This document shows positions 34,678-41,617 of a stretch of 41,617 nt of DNA, piece after piece. The DNA comes from Hyphomicrobiales bacterium. Its GTDB lineage: Bacteria; Pseudomonadota; Alphaproteobacteria; Rhizobiales; Aestuariivirgaceae. The notes under the pieces are model-generated. The model searched no databases. It had not been told where the DNA came from and saw nothing but the letters and a program-made list of their open reading frames with translations. Within the stretch, counting starts at the first letter, position 1. The number at the start of each line of letters is the position of its first letter. Location: the NCBI GenBank assembly GCA_025363755.1, contig JANYLQ010000010.1:1-41617 (forward strand), read 5' to 3'. The position numbers were made by a program, and so were the translations under genes.

Positions 34678-34927
34678 GCGAAGCAGCCGTCCAAGTCCCA
34701 ACGGTAATCGCTGCCGCTGCAATTAAAATGGTGTGTCCAATTATGCTGTAAGTGAGAAAGGTGTAGCTGCCGATCGAGAGTGAAAAACTAACCGCCCACA
34801 TCACACCCAACATCTGCAACACGTAATGCCTTATAGCAACATCTTGAATATTTCGAAGCGGGCTCACGCGGTGATTGAATACGTAGTTCCAAACATAAAC
34901 AATCCCATTGCGTAAAGTGCTGAGCAT
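34619..34927 (-). CDS. Small membrane protein of unknown family
   Basis: 102 residues with two predicted membrane helices (about 36-58 and 62-80) after an N-terminal amphipathic part (MLSTLRNGIVYVWNYVFNHR) and a basic, charged tail (LFSRGTGRRKDGEHE). ATG 34927 has AAAGG 8 nt upstream; the frame is open to 35002. I do not recognise it, but helix pattern and ribosome site support a gene. It is convergent with, and overlaps, the HigA-like gene. Confidence 0.65.
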   Translation of the reverse strand: MLSTLRNGIVYVWNYVFNHRVSPLRNIQDVAIRHYVLQMLGVMWAVSFSLSIGSYTFLTYSIIGHTILIAAAAITVGTWTAASLKPELFSRGTGRRKDGEHE

Positions 34928-35087
34928 AAATTTCGACCTTTCAATATCACTTTGAACTCTACGGCTAAGCAGATGAACAAGATTGCATTTGAATTCGGCC
35001 AAATTGTCTCATCTAACCCATCCGTTTCCGCTGCGATGGAAGGGTCGCTTTTCTTCTACCATTGAGGAAACGGGAGAAGACATCACT

Positions 35088-36257
35088 TCACATTTGGCTT
35101 TCAATCAACCGCTCAGCCAAGCCTGCCATGCGTTCTGCTTCAACATTGGCGAAGGCGAACCTTAAGTAATTCTCCTGACCGGGACCAAACATGGAGCCGG
35201 GGAGGCAGAGGAGGTCGTTCTCTTTGGCTAGGCGCATGGCGACTGACTTGGAGGTTTCGCCATCAAACGGATGCTTCACATAAGCGAAATAGGCTCCGCT
35301 GCCGACCAGTTCATATTTCAGTTCTGGTGTTTTAAAACTAGCGCGCATCGCATCAAGCCTGCCGCGCATGACAGCTTTCTTTTCCGCCTTCCAATCATCA
35401 AGCGCTGTCAATCCAAACAACACAGCACGTTGCGAAATTTGGGGTGGGCAGACCGTCATGGTGTCGAGGACTTTGGCGACTTGATGCAGCACGTCTTTGC
35501 CCGCGATGATCGCACCAAGCCTATAACCCGCGAGCGCATAAATTTTGGAAAAACTATAGAGTTGGATCAAAGTGTTTTGCCATCCATCACGCGCCAATAG
35601 ATTATGGGGCGGGGCGGGATCAGGACGGAAATCTTTGTAAGTTTCGTCGAGGATCAACGCAATGCCAGCGCTCTGTGCTACATTATAAAACTGATTTAAG
35701 ATCTCACTGGGATAAATGGCACCTGTTGGATTATTAGGCGAGCACAAGACAATGGCCCGCGTCCGACTGTCGATCAGTGGTGTTGCGAGTTCTGGCGACG
35801 GATGAGAAACGCCTTCCGAAAATGCGGGGATGGCGCGAATTTCAATGCCCATCATCGTCAACCACATTTGATGATTGAAATAATAAGGCACCGGAATGAT
35901 CACATTATCGCCAGCCTTGGCCACCGACATGATGGCCGCGGCAAAGGCCTGATTGCAGCCTGTAGTGATCGCCACTTCGTTGGCATCAATGTGAGCATCA
36001 TAATCAGCACTGATGTGCGCCGCATAAGCTGCGCGCAGCGGCATGATGCCAAATATATCGGTGTATCCCCCCGTTCCGGGCGCATGCGCCAACCGCGCAA
36101 TTTCATCCTGCAAGATTTCAGCCGGCGGATAGCTGGGCACGGCTTGGCACATGTTCAGAAGTTCGCGGTTTCCAGGCTCTGTCTTCACCCAACTCATCGC
36201 CTCGGCAATGGGTGGAAATTCAACGCGCGTGACCAAATCTGAAACTTCAAAACTCAT
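35088..36257 (-). CDS. Class I/II PLP aminotransferase
   Basis: 389 residues of the aspartate-aminotransferase fold. The PLP Lys238 lies in YSFSKIYALAGYRLG. Asp204 (LILDETY), Asn175 (SPNNPTGA) and Arg246 complete the cofactor site. The substrate-specific residues do not tell me the amino acid; it resembles AspC/AruH-like enzymes. The frame is open to 36455, but ATG 36257 has AGGAG upstream and gives the family length. Divergent from the Card1-like nuclease with only 41 bp between starts. Confidence 0.9.
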   Translation of the reverse strand: MSFEVSDLVTRVEFPPIAEAMSWVKTEPGNRELLNMCQAVPSYPPAEILQDEIARLAHAPGTGGYTDIFGIMPLRAAYAAHISADYDAHIDANEVAITTGCNQAFAAAIMSVAKAGDNVIIPVPYYFNHQMWLTMMGIEIRAIPAFSEGVSHPSPELATPLIDSRTRAIVLCSPNNPTGAIYPSEILNQFYNVAQSAGIALILDETYKDFRPDPAPPHNLLARDGWQNTLIQLYSFSKIYALAGYRLGAIIAGKDVLHQVAKVLDTMTVCPPQISQRAVLFGLTALDDWKAEKKAVMRGRLDAMRASFKTPELKYELVGSGAYFAYVKHPFDGETSKSVAMRLAKENDLLCLPGSMFGPGQENYLRFAFANVEAERMAGLAERLIESQM

Positions 36258-36278
36258 AAATGAACTCCTTGGAATGTT

Positions 36279-36300
36279 ACAATCTTTAGGGCAAGATTGT
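36279..36300. promoter_or_regulatory. Inverted repeat in the divergent promoter gap
   Basis: A perfect 8-bp inverted repeat (ACAATCTT 36279-36286 / AAGATTGT 36293-36300) with a 6-nt centre. It fills the gap between the aminotransferase and nuclease starts, touches the GTG start of the nuclease and contains its AGGG ribosome site in the centre. It could be an operator or an RNA hairpin over that site. Confidence 0.55.
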
Positions 36301-37066
36301 GCGCATGAACAGCGTGACAATTGAAACAATTTTAAAAGAGCGCGGTGCGTGGTTGAAAGCAACCCATGGTGACCCGAAAGTGGCGGAAGCAAACGCGCCT
36401 CTGTCGCGAATGATTGCGGATAATTATACACTGTTTGAAACAGTGCGAGATGCAATCTTCAGAGCGACGGAGGAGTATGTTCACCGCGTTCCCATCTTGC
36501 CACATGCGTTAAACAGCGCGGGTTTAGCGTTGCTCGAACAGATGGAAAAATATGCCATGGTCATTCGCGAACCTGGCGGCAATGCAATATGTGAAACCAA
36601 AAGCAAACGTTATCTTTCAGGCGGATGGTTAGAAGAACTGGCTTGGTTGGCGGCTATGGAAGCTGGTGCTGACGAAGCGATTTTTGGCCAGGTCATCGGA
36701 TGGAAAGTTAAAGAATTTTCAGGTGAGAACGAAATCGATCTGATCATTCGCGAGGGTGACAGATTGGGCTTTGTGTCGTGCAAGGCGCTGCGTTCGGAAC
36801 TTGATATACACGACCGCAAACATCGCAACCGGTTGATGGATGCTGTGCATGAGGCGGATAATTTATGTGACCATTTCGGCAGGCCGGGTGAAAAAGTTGC
36901 TGTGCTTGTCACGACTGATCTTTTTGATGAAGTGAAAGCCGCACCGCGCTATAATGCGCTGATGGGGAAAGCAGCTGTGCTCGATGTTGAAATAATTCCG
37001 CTTGAGGGCATCAGTTGGGAAAAACTAGTTGCAGCAGTGCAAACATTATTTAATGTTGTGAAATGA
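36299..37066 (+). CDS. Card1/DUF1887-type nuclease without CARF domain
   Basis: 255 residues. The C-terminal half matches the PD-(D/E)XK nuclease of Card1/Can2: YLSGGWLEELAWLA (Glu112-Glu113), NEID (Asp147) and FVSCKA (Lys162). A winged-helix-like part (about 70-103, LNSAGLALLEQMEKYAMVIRE) precedes it, as in Card1. The CARF sensor domain of full Card1 (about 150 residues) is missing; only about 65 residues lie before the winged helix. The third catalytic acid is Ser160. GTG 36299 has AGGG 7 nt upstream; ATG 36305 is the alternative. The stop overlaps the quinone oxidoreductase start (ATGA), so the two are coupled. Confidence 0.75.
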   Translation: MRMNSVTIETILKERGAWLKATHGDPKVAEANAPLSRMIADNYTLFETVRDAIFRATEEYVHRVPILPHALNSAGLALLEQMEKYAMVIREPGGNAICETKSKRYLSGGWLEELAWLAAMEAGADEAIFGQVIGWKVKEFSGENEIDLIIREGDRLGFVSCKALRSELDIHDRKHRNRLMDAVHEADNLCDHFGRPGEKVAVLVTTDLFDEVKAAPRYNALMGKAAVLDVEIIPLEGISWEKLVAAVQTLFNVVK

Positions 37067-38037
37067 TGAAAAAGATTTTGTTTTCAAAAGCTGGCGGGCC
37101 CGAAGTTCTTGAATATGTTGATGCGGAACTGCCGCCGCCCGCCGCAGGTGAAGTGCGCCTCCGCCACACGGCTATTGGTCTCAACTATGTCGACACTTAT
37201 TATCGCAGTGGACTTTATCCTTCACCCATGCCCAGTGGTTTGGGAAATGAAGCTGCTGGTGTGATTGAAGAACTGGGGCAGGGGGTTAAAGGCTTCAAAG
37301 TGGGCGACCGCGTTGCTTATGGTTCGGGGCCGCTTGGTTCTTATGCGCAGGCGCGAAATTTTCCTGCGAACCGATTGGTGAAACTACCAAAATCCATCAG
37401 TGATGAAACTGCGGCAGCCATGATGTTAAAAGGCATGACCGTGCGCTATCTGCTGCGCGCCACATACAAAGTGAAGCGCGGCCAATTTATTTTGATGCAT
37501 GCGGCTGCAGGTGGTGTTGGCCTCATCATGTCGCAATGGGCAAAGGCACTCGGTGTCAAAGTGATTGGCACGGCGGGCTCAGCAGAGAAAATGGAATTGG
37601 CGTTAGCCCATGGCTGCACGCATGTGATCAACAACCGCACTGAAGATGTGGCTGCGCGTGTGCGCGAGATTACCAAGGGCAAAGGTGTTCCGGTTGTCTA
37701 TGACAGCGTGGGGCAGGCGACGTTGCAAGCCTCTCTCGACAGCTTGTCGGTGCGCGGGCTGCTCGTGAGCTTCGGCAATGCTTCGGGGCCGATTAAGGAT
37801 TTTCAATTGGGGCAATTGGCGGCCAAGGGCTCACTCTATGTCACAAGGCCAACGCTTTATTCTTACATCATCACAGATGAAGAATTTAAAGAAACCGCTG
37901 ATGATCTGATCAACATAGTGAAATCGGGCAAAGTGAAAATAGCTATCAATCAGCGCTATGCTTTGGCTGACGTGGCACAAGCACACCGCGATCTCGAAAG
38001 TGGGAAGACAACGGGATCGACGATTATAGCGCCTTAA
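37063..38037 (+). CDS. Quinone oxidoreductase (NADPH:quinone reductase family)
   Basis: 324 residues of the zinc-free MDR family like E. coli QorA. Marks are AIGLNYVDTYYRSGLYP, LGNEAAGVIEELG, the NADPH motif AAAGGVG (about 148-154) and VYDSVGQATL. It reduces quinones or enones with NADPH. The ATG overlaps the nuclease stop, and a second ATG follows directly at 37066. It shares TTAA as overlapping stops with the convergent protease. Confidence 0.93.
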   Translation: MMKKILFSKAGGPEVLEYVDAELPPPAAGEVRLRHTAIGLNYVDTYYRSGLYPSPMPSGLGNEAAGVIEELGQGVKGFKVGDRVAYGSGPLGSYAQARNFPANRLVKLPKSISDETAAAMMLKGMTVRYLLRATYKVKRGQFILMHAAAGGVGLIMSQWAKALGVKVIGTAGSAEKMELALAHGCTHVINNRTEDVAARVREITKGKGVPVVYDSVGQATLQASLDSLSVRGLLVSFGNASGPIKDFQLGQLAAKGSLYVTRPTLYSYIITDEEFKETADDLINIVKSGKVKIAINQRYALADVAQAHRDLESGKTTGSTIIAP

Positions 38038-38879
38038 CCGCACGCATCCATATTCTTGGCGGCCAGCGCGTTCCAATCCGAGCTACAGGTGGTGGTGGAA
38101 CAGAGGAAATTGGCCAGTGATGTTGCAGGAATTGCATGCGCCAAATTGATTGATTGGCCAGAAGAATCAGAAAGCGTGCTGACCACCATGCCAACCAGAT
38201 GGCCTTGGGAATCAAACACCGGGCCGCCAGATTCGCCACGCTGCGTGCCCATATGCAAAACCATCGCATCGGGATAACCAAACTTGCCATAAGCAACAGC
38301 ACGGCCAAAATGCTTGGCTTCAAGCGATCCAACGCGCGCCGTATCACCCGAACCATGGGGCTTGCCTAAAGTATAAACCAAATCACCCTTGGCCAGACAA
38401 CCAGGTGTGGAAGGCACCGCCGCACGACCATTAAACCCACGCAGCTTTATGACGGCCATATCATTGGTTGGATTAATGCCGACGACGACGCCAGAATACA
38501 CCCTGCCATTGGCGGCCCGGGCTGAAATCTCATTGCCCTTAGCCACGGCCACATGCGCCGCAGTCATAACGATGCCATCTTCACTGACCACAAAACCACT
38601 TCCAGAAGTGATGGCGGCCTTGTGGCTGTCTGCCTTCGTGAAGCCGTCAGGATTATTCGATTCAGAAACCGTGAGCGTCACATAAGTTGGCCCAGTGCTG
38701 GGCAAAAGATGCGCCACTGATGCAGCAGCTTCCTGGCCTGCAGCGCCCGCAGGCTCGGCCTGTTGATCAACCGAAATCGCCCGGCTTTCGACACCAACCT
38801 GATCAGCAGCGCAGGCTGCCAAGCCCAAAAGCGCAACAGACACCAAACAATTACGGACAATGTTCACGAGATAATGCAC
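38034..38879 (-). CDS. Trypsin-like serine protease lipoprotein
   Basis: 281 residues. The N-terminus ends in a lipobox (LGLAAC, Cys23), so it is a lipid-anchored envelope protein. The chymotrypsin-fold triad is His109 (MTAAHVA), Asp140 (NPTNDMAVIKL) and Ser217 (GESGGPVFD). It probably cleaves or senses proteins at the envelope. There is no PDZ domain, unlike DegP. The start is GTG; GTG 38867 is an alternative and the ribosome site is weak. Confidence 0.88.
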   Translation of the reverse strand: MHYLVNIVRNCLVSVALLGLAACAADQVGVESRAISVDQQAEPAGAAGQEAAASVAHLLPSTGPTYVTLTVSESNNPDGFTKADSHKAAITSGSGFVVSEDGIVMTAAHVAVAKGNEISARAANGRVYSGVVVGINPTNDMAVIKLRGFNGRAAVPSTPGCLAKGDLVYTLGKPHGSGDTARVGSLEAKHFGRAVAYGKFGYPDAMVLHMGTQRGESGGPVFDSQGHLVGMVVSTLSDSSGQSINLAHAIPATSLANFLCSTTTCSSDWNALAAKNMDACG

Positions 38880-38948
38880 CCAGTCAAATCAGATAAAAGC
38901 AATACGCGAAGAGTTAGGCACGAACAAGGCTCAAGATGCGCCCAAACG

Positions 38949-38976
38949 AAAAAACGGCCCGCCGAAGCGAGCCGTT
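38949..38976 (-). terminator. Rho-independent terminator of the porin gene
   Basis: On the minus strand a hairpin (AACGGC / GCCGTT with an inner CGC / GCG pairing) is followed by TTTTTT. It lies 22 nt after the porin stop. Confidence 0.88.
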
Positions 38977-38998
38977 CTGTGTAAAATATTCGCTTAAA

Positions 38999-40240
38999 TT
39001 AGAAGCGGAATACAGTTACGAGGTCAGCTGAGAATGAAGAATCGCGATCTACGCTGTTCTTAATCCATTCGCCTTCAAGACCAATCGTCAACTGGCTTAC
39101 TGGCTCGTAATAAAGACCAGCAAGTGCTGCATCTTGATCGTTGCCAGCAACTGTTGCAGAGTAGCGATCCTTGTGAGTATGGCCATAGGCCAATTCCACG
39201 TGTGCTTGATCGCTAACATTGAGGCTGCCCAAAATGCTTGCTTTCCAATAGTTGTCATTCACGAATTGGCCAGAGCCGATGCCTGCGTTAGCAGAAATGC
39301 TGCCAACGTCGCCAAGCTTGAAGCCAGCACCAACACCAACAACGTAGCTTGCTTCAGGAGCGCCCAGACCGCCATAGTTTGGCTCATAAGCGCCATTCAA
39401 AGCAGCGTTGAACATATCACCGCTGTAAGCAATCTTAGCAGCAATAGCCAAAGCGTTATTGTTTGTTACACCAAGGGTGGAATGACCATCTTCAATTGCT
39501 ACAGCAACTGACATTGGACCTGACGCATAGGTCAAGCGCATTTGAGCAACGTCACCGTTGATCGCAGTGCCTTGAGCAGCATTGTCTGTGTAGTAGCAAG
39601 AGCAAGCGCCATCATAACCATAACCAATGGCTGAAAGCGAACCGTTGAAACCACCAGCCAAAGTCAGGTCTGGAGTCATTTTCCACCAGCCCCAAGCATT
39701 CGAGATCACAGCGCCAGCGTTGCCGCCGTTGAAAGCGCCAGTGCCTTCCCAATTGCCACGAACCGACATCTGGGCGCCAACTTCACCAACAGCGGTGTCA
39801 GTTTTGCCAACAACGTTGATTTGACCGCGAGCTTTTACGTCAAAGAAAACGTTGTCGCTTGGAACAGAGTTCACTGTCGGGTTGTTAGCAGCGAGCACAG
39901 CATCAGCGCCATCTGTGTAAACCTAAGCAGCGCGAACGAAGCCCGACCACTGGACCACAGTTGATGCAGGAGCATCAGCTGTTGGCAAAATTGCGATTGT
40001 TGTCACGTCATGACCAACGCTGCCTACGCCTGGCACATCGATAGCTGGTTGCGAGCTAACAGTTACGAGCTGGAAGCCAGCTGGAACTGAAGTTTGAGCT
40101 TCGTTAGCAGCAACTTTGGCAGACAGAGCAGCGATCTCAGCTTTGAGAGCAGCAATGTCAGAAGCTGTGCTAGCTTGAGCGCTAACCGAAACTGCAGCAA
40201 ATGCCACTGTTCCAAGAAGTGCGAATTTAATTGTATTCAT
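38999..40240 (-). pseudogene. Outer-membrane porin gene interrupted by an in-frame TAG
   Basis: A 412-residue porin if the TAG is read through. From ATG 40240 (GGGAG upstream) it has a signal peptide (MNTIKFALLG to SAQA), a short coiled coil (IAALKAEIAALSAKVAAN) and the start of a beta-barrel. The reading frame meets TAG at 39923-39925, after WSGFVRAA, then continues in the same frame with VYTDGADAV and a normal barrel to the C-terminal Phe (TVFRF). There is no frameshift, so one base change in a sense codon explains it. Sequencing error, a fresh mutation or suppression are possible. Porins form diffusion channels in the outer membrane. Confidence 0.85.
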
Positions 40241-40399
40241 ATTGTATTCTCCCAAGTTATTGGAGTTTAAATTAGCCCCCCGGTCCCCTGCAAATGAGTG
40301 GCGGGCAATGCACGAGTCGCCGTGCACACAAATGCTTTCTCGTCGCTTCCGTCATTAAGGTCAACGCATAAGGCGGCTAACAATTAAGTTTTTACCCAT

Positions 40400-40419
40400 C
40401 TGTGGCAACAGGGCCACAG
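40400..40419. repeat. Inverted repeat, possible operator
   Basis: A perfect 7-bp inverted repeat (CTGTGGC / GCCACAG) with a 6-nt centre AACAGG. No T-run follows, so an operator is more likely than a terminator. Confidence 0.45.
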
Positions 40420-40526
40420 TTCTGTTGATGAATAGTTCTATTTGTTTCGAACACATTAAGAAAAACCCCCATCCACAAGGCATAAAATCATCTAGCCAAT
40501 CAATCTTGAGATGTGATAACAATTGA

Positions 40527-40572
40527 TTAACAGCACGTCTTATAGGCGCAATTGCGGGTCATTTGCTGTTAA
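40527..40572. repeat. Long-spaced 9-bp inverted repeat before the BON-Ig gene
   Basis: TTAACAGCA (40527-40535) and TGCTGTTAA (40564-40572) are perfect mirror arms 28 nt apart, the second ending 17 nt before the ATG. The arms could be a pair of regulator sites or a leader hairpin. Confidence 0.5.
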
Positions 40573-40589
40573 ACGGGGAACACTAAACG

Positions 40590-41617
40590 ATGTATCAATG
40601 GCAACCTTTCAAGTGGATTCAGCTGATGGCTGTGGGGGCAGGGCTGCCGTTTTTGGCTGCTGGTGTTCTGCAAACCAATTCACTCGTACAAGATGTATCA
40701 AGCCGTGCGATGGCCGCCGCTGGTGGCCCAAAAGTTGAATTTGACGGCCGCGATGCGTTCTTATCAGGCGAGGTTGCCAGCCAAGAAGCACTCGATGCCG
40801 CCAAGAAAAACGTAGAAGCAACTTATGGTGTGCGCCTTGTTGATGTTTCAAATCTTAAAATTGTAGCGCCTCCGCCGCCACCCGCACCGGTTACATTGGT
40901 GGCGCCGACCGTGGAATCGATCACCACAGCCGAAACCCAGCCCATGATAAAGGGCACATGGCCCGAAGGCGCCGCAAAAACCCTAGACGTTACCGCTGCA
41001 GGCAAAACTTACACATTAGGCAAAGACCCCGAGCTTACTTCTGCCGACGGAAACTGGATGTTGATGTTGTCAGCTCCTTTGGCAGTGGGTTCATATGACG
41101 TTACCGCAAATGTAACCGATGGCGGCAAAGCCACAGCAGCAGCCGCTGCTCCGGCAAAAATCGTTATTGAAGCTCCAAAAGCTGCTGAGGCCGTGCCAGT
41201 ACCAGCAAAACCGGCTGTTATTTTGGCCGCACCAACAGTTACGGCGATCGTAACAAACAACAATCAACCGACAATAACCGGAACATATCCAACTGAAGCT
41301 GCAAAGCTGATAGTCGATGTGGGGCCGACGGCTTATGTTCTCGGCAGTTCACCTGAACTCACAGCAAACCAAGGCAACTGGACCTTAAAGCTCGCCGCCG
41401 CGTTGCCAGACGGTGAAATTAATGTCATCGCTAAAGTTGAAGATGCGGACGGTAAATCTTCCACCGCATCGACTCCGGCACCAATTGTAATCGACACGAA
41501 AGCCCCCGAACCACCTGCTGTTACGGTTGTGCCAGCGGGTTCAGTTTGGCCTTATGCCATAACCGGCAAATGGGACGAGATGCCCGGTAATACGCTTGCT
41601 ATCGATTTGAACAACAA
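40590..41617 (+). CDS. BON-like and Ig-like repeat envelope protein (partial)
   Basis: About 342 residues are seen; the frame is open to the window edge. A single N-terminal membrane segment (about 9-28) is followed by a BON-like domain (about 46-95, VEFDGRDAFLSGEVASQEAL) and a Pro-rich linker (APPPPPAP). Then come Ig-like repeats with the pattern PTV...QPxIxGTxP...GNWxLxLxA. Two full repeats and the start of a third are visible. Proteins of this layout usually end in an OmpA peptidoglycan-binding domain, which would be outside the window. A GGGGAA stretch lies about 10 nt before the ATG. Confidence 0.8.
   Translation, partial: MYQWQPFKWIQLMAVGAGLPFLAAGVLQTNSLVQDVSSRAMAAAGGPKVEFDGRDAFLSGEVASQEALDAAKKNVEATYGVRLVDVSNLKIVAPPPPPAPVTLVAPTVESITTAETQPMIKGTWPEGAAKTLDVTAAGKTYTLGKDPELTSADGNWMLMLSAPLAVGSYDVTANVTDGGKATAAAAAPAKIVIEAPKAAEAVPVPAKPAVILAAPTVTAIVTNNNQPTITGTYPTEAAKLIVDVGPTAYVLGSSPELTANQGNWTLKLAAALPDGEINVIAKVEDADGKSSTASTPAPIVIDTKAPEPPAVTVVPAGSVWPYAITGKWDEMPGNTLAIDLNN

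Larger units (their letters stand above)
40241..40589. other. Divergent intergenic region, porin / BON-Ig gene
   Basis: A 349-bp gap that should hold promoters for both envelope genes. I see two palindromes, listed separately, and no convincing -35/-10 pair. Confidence 0.5.

Noticed and set aside
36299-37066. A CRISPR-linked setting for the Card1-like nuclease
   Set aside because: I looked for regularly spaced direct repeats and cas genes in the window and found none.
39923-40327. Porin N-terminal part as a separate short gene
   Set aside because: It is in the same frame as the downstream barrel with only a TAG between, so one interrupted gene is the simpler reading.

Overview
The window looks like chromosomal DNA of an alphaproteobacterium, most likely of the order Hyphomicrobiales (Rhizobiales) or close to it. 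Signs of this are a double cold-shock-domain protein, a bacterial homologue of the mitochondrial complex I subunit NDUFS4, a DUF2852 membrane protein, a CbpA/CbpM chaperone pair, a porin with a short N-terminal coiled coil, and an N-terminal BON-like plus Ig-like envelope protein. Base composition looks close to 50% GC by eye, which is low for the order. I see no integrase, transposase, phage gene or CRISPR array. Function calls rest on motifs read by eye; no search was run.

Layout. 1-6.9 kb: the end of an unknown gene; a translationally coupled CoA-transferase/SDR/cupin operon; a secreted PAP2 acid phosphatase; glyoxalase I; a cold-shock protein and a DUF192 protein; then tRNA-Pro, the NDUFS4-like gene, tRNA-Arg and a PhnA-like domain gene packed in one direction; and creA facing them. 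6.9-15.1 kb: cystathionine beta-lyase divergent from a DEAD-box helicase, a small membrane protein, gatB, a glutathione S-transferase with a histone-like tail, a membrane-anchored EEP hydrolase, a Sel1 protein, a small secreted protein and tRNA-Ser. 15.2-19.9 kb: glutathione peroxidase, a structured intergenic region, and an amidase/esterase/zinc-dehydrogenase run. 19.9-26.2 kb, all on the minus strand: a choice-of-anchor-L/DUF11 surface protein, a DUF3142 protein, a large secreted protein of unknown family and a secreted beta-propeller.

26.5-33.5 kb: an MshEN-winged-helix-AAA ATPase, an aldo/keto reductase, tRNA-Lys, cbpA-cbpM, an arginine-deiminase-fold hydrolase and ilvD. 33.6-41.6 kb: a DUF2852 protein, a REP-like hairpin element, an orphan HigA-like regulator, a small membrane protein, an aminotransferase divergent from a CARF-less Card1-type nuclease coupled to a quinone oxidoreductase, a lipoprotein protease, a porin gene broken by an in-frame amber codon, and the start of a BON/Ig envelope protein that runs off the window.

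Most of the window is ordinary housekeeping. The places most worth a second look are: the Card1-type nuclease that lacks its CARF sensor domain (36299-37066); an apparent translational switch or RNA thermometer that can hide either the Shine-Dalgarno or the TTG start of the CbpA-type chaperone (29400-29450); the amber-interrupted porin (38999-40240); the HigA-like gene with an overlapping 27-codon upstream ORF just downstream of a good promoter (34238-34677); the nested inverted repeat at 15810-15885; and the orphan MshEN-AAA ATPase (26510-27970).
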